From NCBI RefSeq assembly GCF_025147325.1, contig NZ_CP102262.1, forward strand, positions 620,001 through 684,000: DNA of 64,000 nt. Direction: 5' to 3'. The position numbers and the translations under genes were made by a program. A model generated the notes under the pieces. The model was not told where the DNA came from and made no database searches. It was given only the letters and a program-made list of their open reading frames with translations. The stretch comes from Bacteroides stercoris ATCC 43183 (lineage in GTDB: Bacteria; Bacteroidota; Bacteroidia; Bacteroidales; Bacteroidaceae). Position 1 is the first letter of the stretch. Every line of letters starts with the position of its first letter. Of this stretch, positions 43,062 through 53,371 are shown piece by piece.

Positions 43062-44600
43062 ATGCTCATCAAAGTTTTTGGAGCGGCTGTTCAAGGTATT
43101 GATGCAACCCTCATCACTATCGAAGTCAACAGCTCCAGAGGCTGTATGTTCTATCTCGTCGGCTTGCCGGACTCTGCTGTCAAGGAAAGCCACCAACGCA
43201 TCATTTCCGCACTGCAAGTAAACGGTTACCGGATGCCTACCAGCAATATCGTCATCAACATGGCACCGGCTGATATCCGCAAAGAAGGCGCCGCCTACGA
43301 CCTGCCGTTGGCTATCGGCATGTTAGGTGCCAGCGAAGTAATCAAACCGGACAAGTTGAGCCGCTATCTGTTAATGGGAGAACTAAGTCTCGACGGCAGC
43401 CTGCAACCCATTAAAGGCGCACTGCCCATTGCCATAAAAGCCAGAGAACTCGGTTTTGAAGGAATCATCATACCCAGACAGAATACACGGGAAGCCGCTG
43501 TTGTAAATAACCTGAAAGTTTACGGAGCAAAGAACCTGAAAGAGGTCATCGAGTTCTTCAACGACAAACAGGAACTGGAGCTGGTACATGTCGACACCCG
43601 TAAAGAGTTCTATACCCGGCAGAATGACTTTGATCTGGATTTCTCCGACGTGAAAGGACAGGAAAACGTAAAACGCGCGTTAGAGGTAGCGGCTGCAGGC
43701 GGACATAATATTCTACTGATAGGTGCTCCCGGCAGCGGAAAATCCATGCTTGCCAAGCGCCTTCCCTCTATCCTCCCCCCGTTAACATTGGGCGAAAGCC
43801 TTGAAACCACCAAGATACACTCTGTTGCAGGGAAGCTGGAACAGGAAAGCGGACTTATCTCCAAACGACCGTTCCGCGCTCCTCACCACACAATTTCTAC
43901 TGTAGCCATGACAGGAGGCGGCAGTTTCCCACAACCGGGAGAAATCAGCCTGGCACACAACGGAGTCTTATTCCTCGATGAGTTGCCGGAGTTCAATCGA
44001 AATGTACTTGAAGTACTGCGCCAGCCGCTGGAAGACCGGGAAATCAGCATTTCCCGAATTAAATGCAATGTCAAATATCCGGCCAGCCTGATTCTCGCAG
44101 CATCCATGAACCCCTGCCCTTGCGGATACTACAACCATCCTACCAAAGCCTGCGTATGCAGCCCGGGGCAAGTACAGAAATACCTGAACCGCATTTCGGG
44201 ACCTTTGCTCGACCGTATCGACCTGCAAATCGAAGTCATCCCCGTTCCCTTTGAGAAGATGTCGGATGCACGTCCCGGTGAATCGAGCACCCTCATTCGG
44301 GAACGCGTAGTACGCGCACGTCAGACCCAATCCGAAAGATATGCCGAAATTCCCGGTGTATATTGCAATGCACAGATGAACAGCAAATTACTTGCCCGTT
44401 ATGCCCGTCCCGATGATAAAGGGCTGGCACTGCTGAAAACGGCCATGAACCGCTTCAACCTCTCGGCACGCGCCTACGACCGCATCTTAAAAGTCTCACG
44501 TACCATCGCCGATCTTGAGGGCTGCGAACTGATACAGCCCTCGCATTTGGCAGAAGCAATCGGATACAGAAACCTGGACAGGGAAGATTGGGCCGGATAG
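43062..44600 (+). CDS. YifB/ComM-family Mg-chelatase-like AAA ATPase
   Basis: A 512-aa protein with an N-terminal Lon-protease-like domain (VEVNSSRGCMFYLVGLPDSA), an MCM/Mg-chelatase AAA core with Walker A GAPGSGKSMLAKRLPSILPP and Walker B LFLDELPEF, a zinc-type CPCGYY...CVCSPGQ insert, and the C-terminal ChlI domain with SARAYDRILKVSRTIADLEG. ComM is a hexameric branch-migration helicase aiding integration in natural transformation. Competence genes are not visible here, so the role in this organism is open. Confidence 0.9.
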   Translation: MLIKVFGAAVQGIDATLITIEVNSSRGCMFYLVGLPDSAVKESHQRIISALQVNGYRMPTSNIVINMAPADIRKEGAAYDLPLAIGMLGASEVIKPDKLSRYLLMGELSLDGSLQPIKGALPIAIKARELGFEGIIIPRQNTREAAVVNNLKVYGAKNLKEVIEFFNDKQELELVHVDTRKEFYTRQNDFDLDFSDVKGQENVKRALEVAAAGGHNILLIGAPGSGKSMLAKRLPSILPPLTLGESLETTKIHSVAGKLEQESGLISKRPFRAPHHTISTVAMTGGGSFPQPGEISLAHNGVLFLDELPEFNRNVLEVLRQPLEDREISISRIKCNVKYPASLILAASMNPCPCGYYNHPTKACVCSPGQVQKYLNRISGPLLDRIDLQIEVIPVPFEKMSDARPGESSTLIRERVVRARQTQSERYAEIPGVYCNAQMNSKLLARYARPDDKGLALLKTAMNRFNLSARAYDRILKVSRTIADLEGCELIQPSHLAEAIGYRNLDREDWAG

Positions 44601-44613
44601 CCCTGTATCAGTC

Positions 44614-45075
44614 TTATATAGCCCTCTTTTTCAGTTTAAAGACTACCTCTCTGTCATCTTTACCTTCATACCTGCCGTTTCCACCTTTCGGATTCATCTT
44701 TATATCCACAGAATCGGTCTGGTAAACCCCGGTAAGGTCCTCACAGATAATACGGAAGTCCTGATAACCGGTTATGGTATTCTGATAAAGATACTCTCCG
44801 TTTTCTTTGGTATAAACCGTATCGGATAAAACAGCATAGCCATATGAACCGTCGGCAGGAGAAGCTATATGCTTTACCAGAATTCTGGCATCGGGCACAA
44901 CCTGCCGGCTCTCTCCCAGTACTTTACCTCTGAATTCATATTTGGCATAAGAAGTACAATTCTCACTTCCTGCCCCCATACTGTTTTCATCGCAATATGC
45001 GAACCCCAATAAAATCAATGCACCGAACATCACGCCGTTGAAAATTCTAAGCCATTGTTCTTTTTCTCTCTTCAT
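44614..45075 (-). CDS. Small lipoprotein-like protein with carboxypeptidase-regulatory-type fold
   Basis: A 153-aa protein with a hydrophobic N-terminal segment (GVMFGALILLGFAYC), a lipobox-like FAYC, and a mature domain of beta strands (YEFRGKVLGESRQVVPDARI, then ENGEYLYQNTITGYQDFRI), like a transthyretin/CarboxypepD_reg fold. It resembles short Bacteroidales proteins annotated as radical-SAM-associated putative lipoproteins, but no radical SAM gene is adjacent, so that label is tentative. Confidence 0.65.
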   Translation of the reverse strand: MKREKEQWLRIFNGVMFGALILLGFAYCDENSMGAGSENCTSYAKYEFRGKVLGESRQVVPDARILVKHIASPADGSYGYAVLSDTVYTKENGEYLYQNTITGYQDFRIICEDLTGVYQTDSVDIKMNPKGGNGRYEGKDDREVVFKLKKRAI

Positions 45076-45157
45076 AGTGTGTTTATAGTCTAAGTTATAT
45101 CCTATAAACGCCTATCCCAACAAAATACTGCACAACAACCCGACTTTTAACGTATAA

Positions 45158-47221
45158 TCAGTTCTTTTCTATTCTGATGCGGGCATCCACTGCTATTACG
45201 TACTTTTCCGTGGCCAACAACGGATTGATATCCATTTCCTTAATTTCCGTAGCAAAGCGCAGCAAAGTGGACAAGCGGACAATAATTTCGGCAAACCTGT
45301 CCTCATTCACCCCTTTCTGCCCGCGCGTGCCTTTTATTATCTTATAGGCGCGCAACGAATGAATCATCGAATAAGCCTCCTCATAAGACAAAGGAGCCAG
45401 ACCGGAGGATACGTCTTTCAGCACCTCCACAAAGATACCGCCCAAGCCGCAAAGCACTACATGCCCGAATTTCTCCTCATACTTGGCTCCGATAAACAGT
45501 TCCGTTCCTTTCAACATAGGCTGCACCATGATACCCGTTACTTCCGGAATCTGCATCATCCGTTCAAACTCCAACGCCAGATGCTGTTCACTCTTTATAT
45601 TCAGTACCACACCGCCTACATCGGATTTATGCACAGGCCCCACCACCTTTGCCACTACCGGGAATCCGGCACGACGGGCAAATGCAAGCACCTCTTCCTT
45701 GTTTGCAGACACAAACTCCTCCACTACAGGAATACCGGCAGAATGCAGCAAAGCCTGCACGTAATGCGGTTCTATATAACCGTTTTCGGGGATGGAATCA
45801 ATGATGCGGCGGATGCGCGGAACATCCACGCCAAACAGCTCTATTTCATTATTTGCCGGTTTCGAGGCATTCATAATGCGCGATAAAGCCGTACCCAACG
45901 TCACTTCATCGGCAAAGTTCACGTGACCTTTGGCAAGAAAAGCGGCCACTTCGGCTCCTGCCGTATTAATGGACGGGAGAATAGGGAATATCGGTTTCCT
46001 GCAAGCCTGCATCTTCTCATGCAGCACATCGTACATTTCGAACATGGTGACCAATCCCGGTGTACCGAAAATAGCCATTACCGCATCCACATTATCAAAC
46101 TTCTCTTCGCAATATTCCAAACAAAGCCGCAGATGCTCAGGCGTACCCGTAGCTAAAATATCTATTGGATTACCAACAGCAGCTCCCGGAAAAAGCTTGC
46201 TTTTCAGCTCTTCGGCAAGCTCACCTTCCAGCTTCGGCACATTCAGTCCGCCCTTGCTCAAGGCATCGGTCAACATCACCCCCGGTCCGCCGGCATGGGT
46301 GATAATGGCAAAATTCTTTCCTTTCAGTTCCGGCAAAGTGAAGATACATCCTACCGTAGTCAGCTCTTCACGGGAGTAGCAACGTACGATACCTGCTTTA
46401 CGGAACAAAGCCTCCACCGCCGAATCGGAACTGGCGATAGCTCCCGTATGCGAGGATGCCGCACGGCTGCCACTCTCACTGCTTCCCGACTTGATAGCCG
46501 CAATCTTACATCCTTTTCTTATCAGAGAAGAAGCATGGAACAGCAATCTGTCAGGGTCGCCTATACTTTCTATATAAAGCAGTTTTATCCTGGAATCGTT
46601 TTCAGCATCGAAATGCTCGTCCATATATTGCAGCACATCTTCCACTCCAATCTGTTTGGCATTGCCCACAGACCATACGGAATTGAACTGCAAGCCTTTA
46701 GTTACCGCGCTCTCCAGAATAAACACCGCAGTGGCCCCGGAACTGGAAATCAAATCAACACCCTGCGGGTTCAAATTGGGAATAGGCTGGCTGAACACGC
46801 TATGATGCCACGTATTCATCAGCCCGATACAATTGGGACCTATCAACGAAGCGCCGTACTTATTCACTGTTTCCAGAATACGGTCTTCCAACAACGCCCC
46901 TTCATGCGTTTCCTCTCCGAAACCTGCAGAGAGAATGATGAACGCACGTACCTGCTTTTCCGCAGCAAGCAATTCTACCGCATCCGGACAAAAAGATGCC
47001 GGTATGGCAAGTATTGCCAAGTCCGTATCCGGAATATCCTTTACATCAGCATACGCTGTAACGCCCTGTACTTCTGCTTCTTTCGGATTGACGGCACGCA
47101 GTTCTCCGGTATAACCGCCATTAATCAGATTTCTCAAAATAGCTCCACCGGGTTTATGTACATTGTTGGAAGCTCCCACCACCACAATACTGGCAGGACG
47201 CAGCAATTGGTTTGTTATCAT
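45158..47221 (-). CDS. Acyl-CoA synthetase (ADP-forming), fused alpha-beta
   Basis: A 687-aa fusion. The CoA-binding Rossmann domain starts it (SIVVVGASNNVHKPGGAIL); two succinyl-CoA-synthetase-like domains follow with the phosphohistidine in SSHTGAIASSD (near residue 260); an ATP-grasp domain forms the end (FPVVAKVVGPVHKSDVGGVV). The enzyme makes ATP from acetyl- or other acyl-CoA, ADP and phosphate, releasing acetate, so it conserves energy during fermentation. Substrate range is unknown. The minus-strand promoter box TATATTTG lies at 47263-47256. Confidence 0.9.
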   Translation of the reverse strand: MITNQLLRPASIVVVGASNNVHKPGGAILRNLINGGYTGELRAVNPKEAEVQGVTAYADVKDIPDTDLAILAIPASFCPDAVELLAAEKQVRAFIILSAGFGEETHEGALLEDRILETVNKYGASLIGPNCIGLMNTWHHSVFSQPIPNLNPQGVDLISSSGATAVFILESAVTKGLQFNSVWSVGNAKQIGVEDVLQYMDEHFDAENDSRIKLLYIESIGDPDRLLFHASSLIRKGCKIAAIKSGSSESGSRAASSHTGAIASSDSAVEALFRKAGIVRCYSREELTTVGCIFTLPELKGKNFAIITHAGGPGVMLTDALSKGGLNVPKLEGELAEELKSKLFPGAAVGNPIDILATGTPEHLRLCLEYCEEKFDNVDAVMAIFGTPGLVTMFEMYDVLHEKMQACRKPIFPILPSINTAGAEVAAFLAKGHVNFADEVTLGTALSRIMNASKPANNEIELFGVDVPRIRRIIDSIPENGYIEPHYVQALLHSAGIPVVEEFVSANKEEVLAFARRAGFPVVAKVVGPVHKSDVGGVVLNIKSEQHLALEFERMMQIPEVTGIMVQPMLKGTELFIGAKYEEKFGHVVLCGLGGIFVEVLKDVSSGLAPLSYEEAYSMIHSLRAYKIIKGTRGQKGVNEDRFAEIIVRLSTLLRFATEIKEMDINPLLATEKYVIAVDARIRIEKN

Positions 47222-47364
47222 AGTCTGTTCATATTAGTAAAGTACGACAATCGCACAAATATACAATTTATATACATAATGACAAGAAGATAACCTTTTA
47301 ATATTACCGTATCCTTGTTCTTCCAAAGACGAAATATTCCGGACACGAAGTATATAGGGCTCTT

Positions 47365-47396
47365 TTTGTAGGTTTAAGAGAAAACCGTTATCTTTG
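47365..47396 (+). promoter_or_regulatory. metG promoter
   Basis: TTTG (47365-47368), 20 bp, then TATCTTTG (47389-47396): an exact Bacteroides consensus, 43 bp before the start codon. Confidence 0.75.
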
Positions 47397-47439
47397 CACT
47401 GCTTAAAAGTGTTCATAACAAAAGAGATACATAGATACA

Positions 47440-49482
47440 ATGGAAAAGAAATTCAAGCGTACCACCGTGACATCGGCGTTGCCCTATGCCAACGGCCCCG
47501 TTCATATCGGACACTTGGCAGGGGTGTATGTACCTGCCGACATCTACGTCCGCTACCTGAGACTGAAAAAAGAAGACGTAGTCTTTATCGGCGGCTCCGA
47601 CGAACACGGAGTGCCCATCACCATCCGTGCCAAAAAAGAAGGGATTACACCGCAAGATGTAGTAGACCGCTATCATACGCTTATCAAGAAGTCTTTTGAG
47701 GAATTCGGCATTTCGTTTGACGTATACAGCCGTACTACTTCAAAAACGCATCACGATACAGCTTCCGAATTCTTCCGCAAACTGTACGATAAGGGCGAAT
47801 TCATCGAAAAGACCAGCATGCAATACTACGACGAGGAAGCCAAGACTTTCCTTGCCGACCGCTACATCACCGGCGAGTGTCCGCATTGCCACGCAGAGGG
47901 CGCTTACGGCGACCAATGCGAGAAATGCGGTACAAGCCTCAGCCCTACCGACCTGATTAATCCGAAAAGCGCCATCAGCGGCAGCCAGCCCGTAATGCGC
48001 GAAACCAAGCACTGGTATCTGCCCCTCGACAAACATGAAGCATGGTTGCGCCAGTGGATATTGGAAGACCATAAAGAATGGCGTCCCAACGTGTATGGCC
48101 AATGCAAGAGCTGGCTCGACATGGGCTTGCAGCCGCGTGCCGTGAGCCGCGACCTGGATTGGGGTATTCCCGTTCCGGTAGAAGGCGCCGAAGGTAAGGT
48201 GCTTTATGTATGGTTCGATGCTCCCATCGGTTATATCAGCAATACCAAAGAACTGCTGCCCGACTCTTGGGAGAAATGGTGGAAAGACCCTGAAACACGT
48301 CTGGTTCACTTCATCGGAAAAGACAACATCGTATTCCACTGCATCGTATTCCCCGCCATGCTGAAGGCGGAAGGCAGTTATATCCTGCCCGACAACGTGC
48401 CCAGCAACGAGTTCCTGAATCTGGAAGGAGACAAGATTTCCACTTCACGCAACTGGGCCGTATGGTTGCACGAGTATCTGGAAGACTTCCCCGGCAAGCA
48501 GGACGTGCTGCGCTATGTGCTCACTGCTAACGCTCCGGAAACAAAAGACAACGACTTCACTTGGAAAGACTTCCAGGCACGTAACAACAACGAGCTGGTA
48601 GCGGTATACGGCAACTTCGTAAACCGTGCCCTGCAACTCACCAAGAAATACTTCGACGGTGTAGTGCCCGCTGCCGGCGAACTGAACGACTACGACCGCG
48701 AAACACTGAAAGAGTTTGCCGACGTAAAAGAAGAAGTGGAGAAGCTGCTCGACGTATTCAAATTCCGCGATGCGCAGAAGGAAGCCATGAACCTGGCACG
48801 TATCGGTAATAAATATCTGGCAGACACCGAACCCTGGAAGCTTGCCAAGACGGACATGCCGCGTGTAGCCACCATCCTGAATATCTCCCTGCAGCTGGTT
48901 GCCAACCTCGCCATCGCTTTCGAACCGTTCCTGCCGTTCAGCAGCGAAAAGCTCCGCAAGATGCTGAACATGGACAGCTTCGACTGGGCAGAGCTCGGCC
49001 ATACAGACCTGCTCCCCGCCGGACACCAACTGGCAACTCCCGAACTGCTGTTCGAGAAGATTGAGGATGATGTTATCCAGGCACAGGTAGACAAACTGCT
49101 CGCCACCAAGAAAGCAAACGAGGCAGCCGGCTACAAAGCCAATCCTGTCAAGCCCGTTATCTCATTCGAGGACTTCGAGAAACTGGATATCCGCGTAGGA
49201 ACCGTATTGGAATGCGAAGCCGTACCCAAGATGAAGAAGCTATTGAAGTTCAAGATAGCCGACGGACTGGAAAACCGTACTATCGTCAGCGGCATCGCCC
49301 AGCACTACCAACCGGAAGAGCTGGTAGGCAAGCAGGTACTGTTCATCGCCAACCTGGCTCCCCGCCAATTCAAGAACGGACTGGTGAGCGAAGGCATGAT
49401 ACTTTCTGCCGAAAACTATGACGGCTCACTGGCAGTAACCTCACTGTTGCGTGAAGTAAAGCCCGGCAGTGAAGTGAAATAA
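47440..49482 (+). CDS. metG: Methionyl-tRNA synthetase
   Basis: A 680-aa class I synthetase charging tRNA-Met. It has PVHIGHLAG (HIGH), a zinc-knuckle pair (CPHCHAEG and CEKCG), [10 protein letters not shown] (KMSKS equivalent), an anticodon-binding helical domain, and a C-terminal tRNA-binding OB-fold domain (from about residue 575, [14 protein letters not shown]), which dimerises the enzyme. The flippase gene starts 5 bp downstream, so the glycan genes may be read from this promoter too. Confidence 0.96.
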   Translation: MEKKFKRTTVTSALPYANGPVHIGHLAGVYVPADIYVRYLRLKKEDVVFIGGSDEHGVPITIRAKKEGITPQDVVDRYHTLIKKSFEEFGISFDVYSRTTSKTHHDTASEFFRKLYDKGEFIEKTSMQYYDEEAKTFLADRYITGECPHCHAEGAYGDQCEKCGTSLSPTDLINPKSAISGSQPVMRETKHWYLPLDKHEAWLRQWILEDHKEWRPNVYGQCKSWLDMGLQPRAVSRDLDWGIPVPVEGAEGKVLYVWFDAPIGYISNTKELLPDSWEKWWKDPETRLVHFIGKDNIVFHCIVFPAMLKAEGSYILPDNVPSNEFLNLEGDKISTSRNWAVWLHEYLEDFPGKQDVLRYVLTANAPETKDNDFTWKDFQARNNNELVAVYGNFVNRALQLTKKYFDGVVPAAGELNDYDRETLKEFADVKEEVEKLLDVFKFRDAQKEAMNLARIGNKYLADTEPWKLAKTDMPRVATILNISLQLVANLAIAFEPFLPFSSEKLRKMLNMDSFDWAELGHTDLLPAGHQLATPELLFEKIEDDVIQAQVDKLLATKKANEAAGYKANPVKPVISFEDFEKLDIRVGTVLECEAVPKMKKLLKFKIADGLENRTIVSGIAQHYQPEELVGKQVLFIANLAPRQFKNGLVSEGMILSAENYDGSLAVTSLLREVKPGSEVK

Positions 49483-49487
49483 TCCGT

Positions 49488-50939
49488 ATGAGCGAGTCTT
49501 CACTGAAACAAAAAACAATAGGAGCATTGCTCTGGAACTTGCTGGACCGTATGGGCCAGCAAGTTCTGTTGTTTATTGTCGGTATCCTCGTAGCCAATAT
49601 ACTCTCCGTCAAAGACTATGCGCTGGTAGGGATGCTTGCCATTTTCAGCGCAATTGCCAATATCGTACTGGACAGCGGATTCAGTGCCGCACTCATTCAG
49701 AAGAAAGAGACGACTGCAGAAGAGTTCAGTTCCGTCTTCTGGTTCAATCTGGGAATGAGTATCCTGCTGTATGGAGTGCTGATGGGCTGTTCCCCGCTGA
49801 TAGCCCGCTTCTTTAACCAGCCCAAACTGGTGGAACTGTCGGCTGTCATTTTTCTGGCACTTCCCATCAATGCGCTCACTATCATACAAAGCACCATACT
49901 GAACAAGCAAATCCGCTTCAAGCCGTTGACGCAAATAAACCTATACTCCATGACGGTTTCGGGCATAGCTTCGCTTGCCATGGCACTGACCGGCTGTGGA
50001 GTATGGACATTGGCCCTGCAACCGGTAATACTGGCAGCAGCGCGCGCCACCCTGCTATGGAGCCGCGAGAACTGGCGTCCGCAACGGACTTTCCGCTTCG
50101 CAGTCATACGGTCACTGTTCGGATTCGCTTCAAGCCTGTTATTGGCAAGCCTTATCAATACCTGCTTCCTGAATATCTATTCCGTTATCATCGGCAAACT
50201 GTTTCCGCAAAAACAATTGGGATATTATACGCAAGGAAACAAAATGTGCGATATGGGTGTCAGCCTGATTTACGGAAGTATACAGAATGCCACCTTCCCC
50301 ATATTCAGTACCATCCAGAACGAACGGGAAAGGCTGATAAGGGCTTATCGCAAGACCATCCGTTTTACGGCATTCATCACACTCCCCATCATGGCAGGTC
50401 TGTTCGTTACGGCAGGTCCCGTTATCCGTTTGCTGCTGAAAGAGGAATGGTGGCCTTCCATTCCTTTCTTCCAACTGCTCTGTCTTGGCGGTTGCTTCAC
50501 CATACTGACTGCCATCAACAATAATTTCATTAAAGTAAGCGGACGTTCGGACGGCATACTTAAAATAGAATATTACAAGATAGCCTTCACCGTGGCAGTA
50601 GTGCTGCTTACCTATCGGGAAGATGTGCTGACGATGGTAGCAGGTCTTGTAGTCACCCGCCTGCTGGTATACATTATCAATATGATTTACACCGCCCATT
50701 ACACGGGATACCGCTTTTCCATGCAACTTATGGATTTACTGCCATATGCCGGACTCAGCACTCTGATGACCTTATTGCTACTGCCCATTGGCGGATGGAT
50801 AGAGAACCAGTTGCTACTGCTCGTCACACAAGCGGCAGCCGGCACGGTCATTTATATAGGTACGGCCTATATCACCGGTTCGAAGATACTGAAAGACTCG
50901 CTGGAATTAATACGAAAGAAAAAAGGACATGAACAATAA
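49488..50939 (+). CDS. Oligosaccharide flippase (Wzx / MOP superfamily)
   Basis: A 483-aa polytopic protein with about 12-14 helices. It starts with KQKTIGALLWNLLDRMGQQV, typical of Bacteroides lipopolysaccharide-type flippases, and contains SVIIGKLFPQKQLGYYTQGN and the AYRKTIRFTAFITLP helix. It moves lipid-linked oligosaccharide units across the inner membrane for surface glycan assembly. It is followed by a glycosyltransferase with an 11-bp overlap. No polymerase gene is seen in the locus. Confidence 0.9.
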   Translation: MSESSLKQKTIGALLWNLLDRMGQQVLLFIVGILVANILSVKDYALVGMLAIFSAIANIVLDSGFSAALIQKKETTAEEFSSVFWFNLGMSILLYGVLMGCSPLIARFFNQPKLVELSAVIFLALPINALTIIQSTILNKQIRFKPLTQINLYSMTVSGIASLAMALTGCGVWTLALQPVILAAARATLLWSRENWRPQRTFRFAVIRSLFGFASSLLLASLINTCFLNIYSVIIGKLFPQKQLGYYTQGNKMCDMGVSLIYGSIQNATFPIFSTIQNERERLIRAYRKTIRFTAFITLPIMAGLFVTAGPVIRLLLKEEWWPSIPFFQLLCLGGCFTILTAINNNFIKVSGRSDGILKIEYYKIAFTVAVVLLTYREDVLTMVAGLVVTRLLVYIINMIYTAHYTGYRFSMQLMDLLPYAGLSTLMTLLLLPIGGWIENQLLLLVTQAAAGTVIYIGTAYITGSKILKDSLELIRKKKGHEQ

Positions 50940-51930
50940 TACCAGACTTAAAGTCAGCGTCCTGATGCTCACCTACAATCAGGAACGTTACATCAACGAG
51001 GCCATCCGCAGCGTAATGCTGCAAGAGACAAACTTCCCCTTTGAACTGGTCATAGGGAACGATGCTAGTACGGACTGTACGGGAACGATTTGCGCGGACT
51101 GGCAAAAAAAGTACCCGGAACAAATCGTCCTATTCAACCGGAAGAAAAATCTGGGACTGCAACAGAACTTCATACAAACCTACGCCCAATGTCGGGGACA
51201 ATATATCGCCATCTGCGAGGGCGATGACTTCTGGACAGACAAACGGAAACTGCAAATCCAAGCAGATTTTCTGGATACGCATCCCGACTATTCCACCTGT
51301 TTTCACCGGGTTATCAACTACTACGAAGACCGCGGAACCAAGAGCCTCAGCAATGGCGGGCAGAAGCAGGATACAGACATATCAGACCTTGCACGCAGCA
51401 ATTACATCTCCAACGTATCCGCTTTGTTCCGCCGGGGCTTGTTTGGCGAACTGCCCGAATGGTTTGCCCGTGCCAGCACCTACGACTATGCCATACATTT
51501 GCTGAATGCACAATTCGGGAAGATACATTATATAAAGCGTCCGATGGCCGTCTACCGCCAACACGGAAAAGCAATCTGGAGTGAAGCCGGAACAGACCGG
51601 AAACTGGACATCGCACTCGTTGTCCGGGAGTTGCTAATGGATTATTTTAAAGAAAGGAGGACTGACGTATACGACAATCTCCGGCAATCCCATGCGCAGA
51701 TATGCCTGAACCTCATCCGCCATTACACCGGAAAAGGACAGCAAGAACAAATAGAGCATACGGAAAAACGGCTTCTGCAATATCAACCGCAGTGGACTAT
51801 GGAAGATGTGAAACGTATGGAATTGCCCCGCCCGCAATCAGCCACACAAAGGCTGACAGGATTTGTCAAAGGCATGATGAAACGGGGAAGAGCCGCCGTT
51901 TCCAGAGTGATACCGTTACCGCACATCTGA
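50929..51930 (+). CDS. Glycosyltransferase family 2
   Basis: A 333-aa GT-A enzyme. The N-terminal strand KVSVLMLTYNQERYINEAIR, the VIGNDASTDCT metal-site region and CEGDDFW (acid residues of the DXD type) are clear; the end is helical and basic. It transfers a sugar from a nucleotide donor to a growing lipid-linked glycan at the inner face of the membrane. The overlap with the flippase gene implies joint expression. Donor and acceptor unknown. Confidence 0.88.
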   Translation: MNNNTRLKVSVLMLTYNQERYINEAIRSVMLQETNFPFELVIGNDASTDCTGTICADWQKKYPEQIVLFNRKKNLGLQQNFIQTYAQCRGQYIAICEGDDFWTDKRKLQIQADFLDTHPDYSTCFHRVINYYEDRGTKSLSNGGQKQDTDISDLARSNYISNVSALFRRGLFGELPEWFARASTYDYAIHLLNAQFGKIHYIKRPMAVYRQHGKAIWSEAGTDRKLDIALVVRELLMDYFKERRTDVYDNLRQSHAQICLNLIRHYTGKGQQEQIEHTEKRLLQYQPQWTMEDVKRMELPRPQSATQRLTGFVKGMMKRGRAAVSRVIPLPHI

Positions 51931-51971
51931 CACGTCCGACGAAAACGCCCCATCCACACGCAAAGAGGACA

Positions 51972-52469
51972 TTACAGGAATTTCCCAACCGTCTTTTCCA
52001 GCACACCGTTATCGCTCAGCAGCTTCTCCACAAACTCGCGAAAAGCTCCATAACCGCCATGTGCGGCCGTTACATACTTTACCTCCCGCTTCACATATTC
52101 GGGCGTATTGCTGGGAGAGGCGCTGTAACCCACCAGACGCAACAGTGGCAAATCATTCAGGTCGTCACCGATAAAGGCAACCTCGCCCAACGAAATGCCC
52201 AATTCGCGGCATAACTCCTCAGCCTGCGCCACTTTATCCTTGACCCCTAAATAACAATAGTCGATTTTCAGCTTATCGGCGCGCTTCTGCACGATTTGCG
52301 TATTCTCGCCGGTCATAATGGCAACGGGTATATCTAATTCGCGCAGAAAAATCACTCCCCAGCCGTCTTTCACGGAAAAGCGTTTCATAACGTCCCCTTC
52401 GGCAGTATAATACATTCCGCCGTCGGTCCATACACCGTCAATATCGGTAATAACTAATTTCGGTAACAT
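51972..52469 (-). CDS. KdsC-like HAD phosphatase (nonulosonate or KDO phosphate)
   Basis: A 165-aa HAD phosphatase without cap: motif I VITDIDGVWTDGGMYY, motif II Thr in AIMTGENT, motif III-IV AFIGDDLNDLPLL. Members form tetramers and dephosphorylate KDO-8-phosphate or, in the NeuB context, KDN/sialate-9-phosphate. The synthase and cytidylyltransferase genes on the same strand upstream favour the latter. It is the last gene of the minus-strand set, 38 bp after the glycosyltransferase gene. Confidence 0.88.
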   Translation of the reverse strand: MLPKLVITDIDGVWTDGGMYYTAEGDVMKRFSVKDGWGVIFLRELDIPVAIMTGENTQIVQKRADKLKIDYCYLGVKDKVAQAEELCRELGISLGEVAFIGDDLNDLPLLRLVGYSASPSNTPEYVKREVKYVTAAHGGYGAFREFVEKLLSDNGVLEKTVGKFL

Positions 52470-52507
52470 GCCTGTTATTTCTTTTAAGATTAAGAATGTA
52501 AGAATAT

Positions 52508-53371
52508 CTATTGCCCACGCTCTCCCAATTTACCGCGTTTTCCGTCACGATAGCCGTCCCACAGAGCTTTCCATTTGGCTATCTTCTGCTTTTCATACAA
52601 CAGCACAAAGACAATCCGTTTATATAGATGGTAGCGTAAATGGGCTTTCAGGTTCAGGCTCTCAGGATAGAGTCTGTGAAGTACCATGCCATTGCGCACA
52701 TTGTAATAAGTACGTGCCGGCGGATACTCGTTCGGAAAAACCTCCTTACCCAGCAAGCGGTGTTTCTTCTTCTGATACCCCAAATCGTGTTGCAGCAGGA
52801 TATTTTTGAAACAAACCGTCCGTACTCCTTTACGCGCTGCACGCCAGCAGTACTCGCAGTCGATGCCCCATACAAACAACTCTTCCATAAAAACGCCCAG
52901 TTCTTCGAACAAGCCGACCGGATAAACAGTACCGGAAGTCATGGCGGAAGAGACCTCATCCACCCTGTCGGCAACGGGATAAAGCGAAGCCTGCTGAGAC
53001 TTTATAAAATAATTGACGGAGAAAATAACCCGCTTTTCTTCCCCGTAACTCCGGATGGCAGCCGTATAATCCCGGAAAACTCCTGGCAGGAAGTAACTGT
53101 CCTGGTCCAATGTCAGAAGATGCGTATATCCATGCTCGCGGGCGTAAGCCACGGCATCATTCAGCGCAGTGCCGATGCCTACATTCCGCCCGCACCCCCT
53201 ATATTCCAGACGCTCCGGATGAGTGACGCCCGACAAAGGCAACTGTTCCCTTCCGCCTCCGGGCGTATTATCCCACAACAGCAATCTGTCTGCCTGCGAC
53301 AGATAACTGTTGATATTCCCGGCCAAATCCTTACCGGGATGATAAAGCACAACAACGGCAAGCAGTCTCAT
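52508..53371 (-). CDS. Glycosyltransferase family 2, rhamnosyltransferase-like
   Basis: A 287-aa enzyme of the RfbF/WbbL-like branch: LAVVVLYHPGKDL at the start, LLLWDNTPGG, GCGRNVGIGTALNDAVAYAR, LTLDQDSYF (DXD-type), and FVWGIDCEYCWRAARKG near the catalytic base. It overlaps the neuB-like gene by 4 bp (ATGA), so it is coupled to nonulosonate synthesis. The acceptor is unknown; rhamnose as donor is only a family tendency. Confidence 0.85.
   Translation of the reverse strand: MRLLAVVVLYHPGKDLAGNINSYLSQADRLLLWDNTPGGGREQLPLSGVTHPERLEYRGCGRNVGIGTALNDAVAYAREHGYTHLLTLDQDSYFLPGVFRDYTAAIRSYGEEKRVIFSVNYFIKSQQASLYPVADRVDEVSSAMTSGTVYPVGLFEELGVFMEELFVWGIDCEYCWRAARKGVRTVCFKNILLQHDLGYQKKKHRLLGKEVFPNEYPPARTYYNVRNGMVLHRLYPESLNLKAHLRYHLYKRIVFVLLYEKQKIAKWKALWDGYRDGKRGKLGERGQ

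Noticed and set aside
47394..47699. 101-codon plus-strand frame at the start of metG
   Set aside because: It overlaps metG in another frame; the metG frame carries the HIGH motif and the consensus promoter.
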